Positions 61,801 through 64,000 of a stretch of DNA of 64,000 bases are shown here, in pieces. Source of the stretch: Struthio camelus (lineage: Eukaryota; Chordata; Aves; Struthioniformes; Struthionidae); assembly GCF_040807025.1 (NCBI RefSeq), contig NC_090967.1, forward strand, positions 866,001 through 930,000, read 5' to 3'. A program made the position numbers and the translations under genes. The notes under the pieces are model-generated. The model worked only from the letters and a program-made list of their open reading frames with translations, made no database searches and was not told the origin of the DNA. Each line of letters opens with the position of its first letter. Positions within the stretch are counted from its first letter, which is position 1.

Positions 61801-64000
61801 GTTGGGACCCCCCCAAACTTGTACTGCCTTTGGTCAATAAAATATCACAGCTCCTTCTAGGTATCAAAACTTGCCTTCATTATTGCTCAAAGAGAACTGA
61901 ACTCTGCTTTTTATAGTGAGATGCACTGACACTGTGAAGAGGCCAGGGCATGCATGCATGTTATCAGGGAGAAGGTGGGCAGATCCCTTCTTCTTGACCT
62001 CAAGCTTGTGGTGAGGAAAAGTCTTGTCTTCAGTGAGCTGGTTTCTGCTATTACTTGCTTACAGCTCTGGGATATGTGGAACTTCTCTTCCTTTCTATTT
62101 TTATTTCAAAGCATAAAAATAGTAGATATCTGTATTGCAGTTGGCAATAATTTTTGATGATTATCGAGATGCTTAATGTTTCTGAAAGACATAAAGAAGC
62201 CTGAAAGCAGAATACTTCAGCAAATCAAAATAATTGTTACCTGTATGCTGCAGGGTATGACTTGTTAAGGAAAAAGTTATTGGATAAAACTGGATCATAT
62301 CCTTACATTTGGACCGTGTTTCTTCCCACCTTCCTTAAAAGCAGAGCTCCTGGAGATGTGTCCGGGAGTGGGTTTTTATGTCCCTTGTGTTAGTCTTTCC
62401 AAGGAGGTGCTCATAGCTCCTGAGTTTCTCCACAGGTTGCATCCTCCAATCCTGTGCTGTTTGCATGAGCTCTTTGTGCATTCTCTTCTTTTTGTGCATA
62501 TTTCCCAGACTGTAGTTTCACAATTTGGGCAGCTTTGCAGATGTGACTGCACCAGGCTCTAGAGTGCATGCTCTCCCTTTATGTGCCACCTCTACCAGGA
62601 ACACAGTGTGCTTTTTGGAAGGAGCATGAACTTCAGGGCAGCATTCCACTTGTTAGTTGACATGGCAGGAGGAAGCTTCCCTGTGGGTCCATTATCCCAT
62701 AACTACCTATTTCAGTTTCTTTGGTCCATCTGATGGTGTTCAGAGACAAATAGTGATTTTGTTGTAACAACGTCTACTTGTTTAAATGGCTTTGCTTCCC
62801 CCCTGCCCTTGCTCTTCTTTTTGCCTTTGAGACTTTGCTATGTTAGGAGGAGGAGGAGTCCTGCTTCCCCTTCAGTAACTTTTCAGTAACAGTGTTTTTG
62901 TGATAGCTTGGCTTTCTTTCTCCTCGAGGTTGAGGAGTACAAGAGGTGCTTAAAAACTGCATCCTTACTGATGTCTTGCTATTCTATCAAAAATTGGCAA
63001 GCTTTAAGGCCTACTTTTGATTTTCCAGGTACACTTACTGGTGTTGGCTTCTCATTACTACATCCTGCTGCTCCTTGTAGCAGACTGAGCCAAGGGGAGT
63101 TGTTACTGCTGTAAACAAGTCCACAGTCTCTGGCAGTTAAAGTGAGAGAAACCATCATTCTCATAGGCCGGAAAGATTCTGGCGGGATCCTGTTCCCCAA
63201 AAGGGAACCCTGATACTTACATGTAAAGGAACCAATCTCATAGATAGTGACAGTTATTGATATTTAAGAGTGTTGTAGGAACATGAGGAGAAAAATAGCT
63301 TTTGGAATTGAAACTTGTAAACAATTAAAAGATTTAGAAATGAACTAATGGGTTAAATCTGTAGTCTGCTGCATGCCGTTCCCAGTTCAGGAATGTAGCA
63401 GAAAGGCACTGCTGCTCATGTCTTCTCTCCTTTCAGGGTTCTTTGAAATGAAAATGAAGTATGATGAAAGTGATAATGCTTTCATTCGAGCTTCCAGAGC
63501 TGTCACGGACAAAGTCACTGACTTAATAGGTAATGTTTCATCCTTGCTGTGAAAGTACATCTCTAGCCTTTTAGGTCTGTTCCTATGGCTGTTAGTGCTG
63601 TTGTCCTCAGTATAGTACTAGCCTTTGGGAAAAATTCTGTAGCTTTATAGTACTTTGCATGGATCATTATCTAGTATCATACAGCGTAGCAACCTGCTAC
63701 TGGATCAGAAATGCAAGGCAATGCAGTGACAAGTGCTTATATGGGATAAATGTCAAACCTAATGTGCAGTTTATAGCTGTTCCCAGGCGACTTTTCCTTC
63801 CTTCTATTATATAACCAAAAGTCTGTCTTTCTCCTCCTTTTTTTTTTTTTTTTTTGGCAAAGGTTGTCATATCACCAGTCTCACTGAATTGTTTTATCAG
63901 GTGGGCTGTTCTCGAAGACAGAAATGTCTGAGGTTTTGACAGAGATACTCAAAGTGGATCCATCCTTTGACAAAGATTGTTTTTTAAAGCAATGCGAGAA
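49780..64000 (+). CDS. TIMM44: Mitochondrial import inner membrane translocase TIM44 (3' end outside window)
   Basis: TIM44 sits on the matrix side of the inner mitochondrial membrane and links the TIM23 channel to mtHsp70, forming the presequence import motor. The exons seen are 49780-49812, 52129-52236, 52764-52934, 53913-53993, 58272-58421, 60903-61042, 61504-61589, 63437-63529 and 63901 to beyond 64000. They give about 320 of an expected 450 or so codons, so the C-terminal Tim44-like lipid-binding domain is largely beyond the edge. The N-terminus is an Arg-rich, acid-free presequence with a likely cleavage near RCYSSGG. A coiled-coil charged region (about residues 65-170) and the start of the C-terminal domain follow. 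All introns are GT-AG and the frame is continuous. Confidence 0.95.
49813..52128 (+). other. TIMM44 intron 1 (2.3 kb)
   Basis: The first 500 bases are CpG-island sequence, and the remainder is ordinary AT-rich DNA. I see no repeats or exons in it. The GC-rich open frames at 49970-50317 are composition artefacts. Confidence 0.8.
52129..52236 (+). CDS. TIMM44: TIMM44 exon 2: mitochondrial presequence
   Basis: The exon encodes [36 protein letters not shown] in phase 0 throughout. It is rich in basic and hydrophobic residues with a single acidic one, as expected for a matrix-targeting sequence. The donor is CAG/GTTGGT, weak at +3 and +4, but the join to exon 3 aligns with the family without gaps. 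Confidence 0.88.
52764..52934 (+). CDS. TIMM44: TIMM44 exon 3: cleavage region and coiled coil
   Basis: The exon reads [62 protein letters not shown] fits a mitochondrial processing peptidase site. The rest is the conserved charged helical segment that binds TIM23 and mtHsp70. It ends in phase 0 at GTAAGT. Confidence 0.96.
53913..53993 (+). CDS. TIMM44: TIMM44 exon 4
   Basis: The exon encodes [27 protein letters not shown] in phase 0, a continuation of the charged helical region. The acceptor is TTCCACAG and the donor GTAAAA. Confidence 0.96.
54745..55417 (-). pseudogene. CR1 ORF2 reverse transcriptase C-terminal part
   Basis: From codon 55417 the minus strand reads [20 protein letters not shown], and the catalytic-site motif FADDTKL lies at 55291-55309. 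A one-base frameshift near 55190 moves to a second frame with [32 protein letters not shown] and [14 protein letters not shown], ending at SLQKRRLRR. The usual second glycine of the PQGS motif is changed (PHES). It is a dead retrotransposon gene fragment. Confidence 0.85.
55418..55892 (-). pseudogene. CR1 ORF1 fragment
   Basis: The minus-strand frame starts [20 protein letters not shown], then has EASTQTDPL and VSGCREC. After a frameshift near 55695 it continues with [20 protein letters not shown]. The STQT, CREC and LREEVxRLRxIRE pattern is what I recognise as CR1 ORF1, an RNA-binding protein with a zinc-knuckle-like and coiled-coil arrangement. ORF1 runs directly into the reverse transcriptase at about 55418, marking the internal deletion. 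Confidence 0.7.
55990..56050 (-). promoter_or_regulatory. CR1 5' promoter-like cluster (CCAAT, AP-1, TATA)
   Basis: On the minus strand, in order, lie ATTGG (plus-strand CCAAT at 56043-56047), TGAGTCA (56018-56024) and TATATAAG (55994-56001). The spacing is ordinary for a polymerase II promoter: about 20 bases between the first two and about 17 to the TATA-like box. They lie directly upstream of the ORF1 remnant, so they probably represent the element's own 5' promoter. Confidence 0.55.
56099..56122. repeat. Perfect 12-base tandem duplication
   Basis: GAGAGCTCGTTA occurs twice in a row within the presumed CR1 5' untranslated region. Confidence 0.85.
58272..58421 (+). CDS. TIMM44: TIMM44 exon 5
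   Basis: The 50 codons read [50 protein letters not shown], phase 0 at both ends. The chosen acceptor is TTGCAG, not the AG two bases further on, because it preserves the [10 protein letters not shown] match. Confidence 0.95.
59379..59639 (-). other. Antisense coding-like island A, unrecognised
   Basis: On the minus strand an AG followed by [20 protein letters not shown] continues without a stop to [20 protein letters not shown] and ends [13 protein letters not shown] then a stop, about 86 codons in all. The composition (Lys, Ser, Glu, Ile, Asp) is that of a real soluble protein, and it is unusual for intronic AT-rich DNA. I do not recognise the family. It could be the last exon of a nested antisense gene or part of an old retrocopy. 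Confidence 0.35.
60207..60488 (-). other. Antisense coding-like island B, unrecognised
   Basis: On the minus strand, after CCTAG, the frame reads [38 protein letters not shown] and [20 protein letters not shown], ending at KGEV and a stop. A GTGTGAG donor-like site is at the end. It is Lys/Ser-rich, like disordered parts of centrosomal or nuclear proteins. It lies upstream of island A on the same strand, so the two may be exons or decayed pieces of one gene. No identity is claimed. Confidence 0.35.
60903..61042 (+). CDS. TIMM44: TIMM44 exon 6
   Basis: The exon reads [46 protein letters not shown] and ends in phase 2 (GA/GTAAGT). It is a conserved TIM44 linker leading to the C-terminal domain. 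Confidence 0.96.
61504..61589 (+). CDS. TIMM44: TIMM44 exon 7
   Basis: The exon encodes [29 protein letters not shown] and ends in phase 1 (A/GTATGT). The acceptor is TTTTTCTAG. Confidence 0.96.
61590..63436 (+). other. TIMM44 intron 7 (1.8 kb)
   Basis: Only ordinary intronic DNA with a poly-T run near 61705 and a short poly-C run near 61810 is visible. Confidence 0.75.
63437..63529 (+). CDS. TIMM44: TIMM44 exon 8
   Basis: The exon reads [31 protein letters not shown], the start of the C-terminal Tim44-like domain. It ends in phase 1 (G/GTAATG). Confidence 0.96.
63901..64000 (+). CDS. TIMM44: TIMM44 exon 9, truncated by window end
   Basis: The exon begins after TTTTATCAG and reads [33 protein letters not shown] before the window ends. 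The final exons should lie just to the right. Confidence 0.95.

Noticed and set aside
1..64000. tRNA, rRNA, snoRNA and CRISPR arrays
   Set aside because: No cloverleaf, box C/D or H/ACA pair, or regular repeat-spacer pattern was convincing; small intronic RNAs could still be missed by eye.

Overview
This is vertebrate nuclear DNA, almost certainly from a bird or close sauropsid relative. The evidence is intron-split vertebrate genes with CpG-island promoters, compact introns, and several CR1 LINE fragments. Two of those fragments keep, at least in part, the 8-base ATTCTRTG-type tail typical of CR1. There are no bacterial-style operons, tRNAs, rRNAs or CRISPR arrays. Coordinates and splice sites below were read by eye from the sequence; protein family comparisons are from memory.

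Layout. (1) 1-17.5 kb is gene-poor and holds mobile-element debris: a CR1 ORF2 piece running off the left edge, a CR1 split by a likely LTR, an ERVL-like LTR, a second CR1, and at about 13.5-15.4 kb a decayed Polinton/Maverick-type element (integrase core, SH3-like and chromodomain pieces, then capsid-protein pieces). (2) 17.5-47.4 kb is the complete HNRNPM gene on the + strand: 16 coding exons, 758 codons plus stop, three RRM domains and about 26 Met/Arg-rich repeats. It includes an 8-nt micro-exon inside the RNP1 motif of RRM1 and one intron with U12-type (minor spliceosome) signals. (3) 47.4-49.7 kb is the intergenic spacer. (4) 49.7-64.0 kb is TIMM44 on the + strand: nine coding exons are visible and the ninth is cut by the window end. 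Its intron 4 holds a CR1 with a recognisable 5' promoter region and a large internal deletion. Its intron 5 holds two antisense coding-like islands that I could not identify.

The two genes lie head-to-tail, each with its own CpG island, and each start codon sits inside a YY1-like AANATGGCGGC motif. HNRNPM encodes a nuclear RNA-binding splicing factor. TIMM44 encodes the matrix-side subunit of the mitochondrial protein import motor that couples TIM23 to mtHsp70. No functional link is implied beyond adjacency and similar housekeeping promoters.
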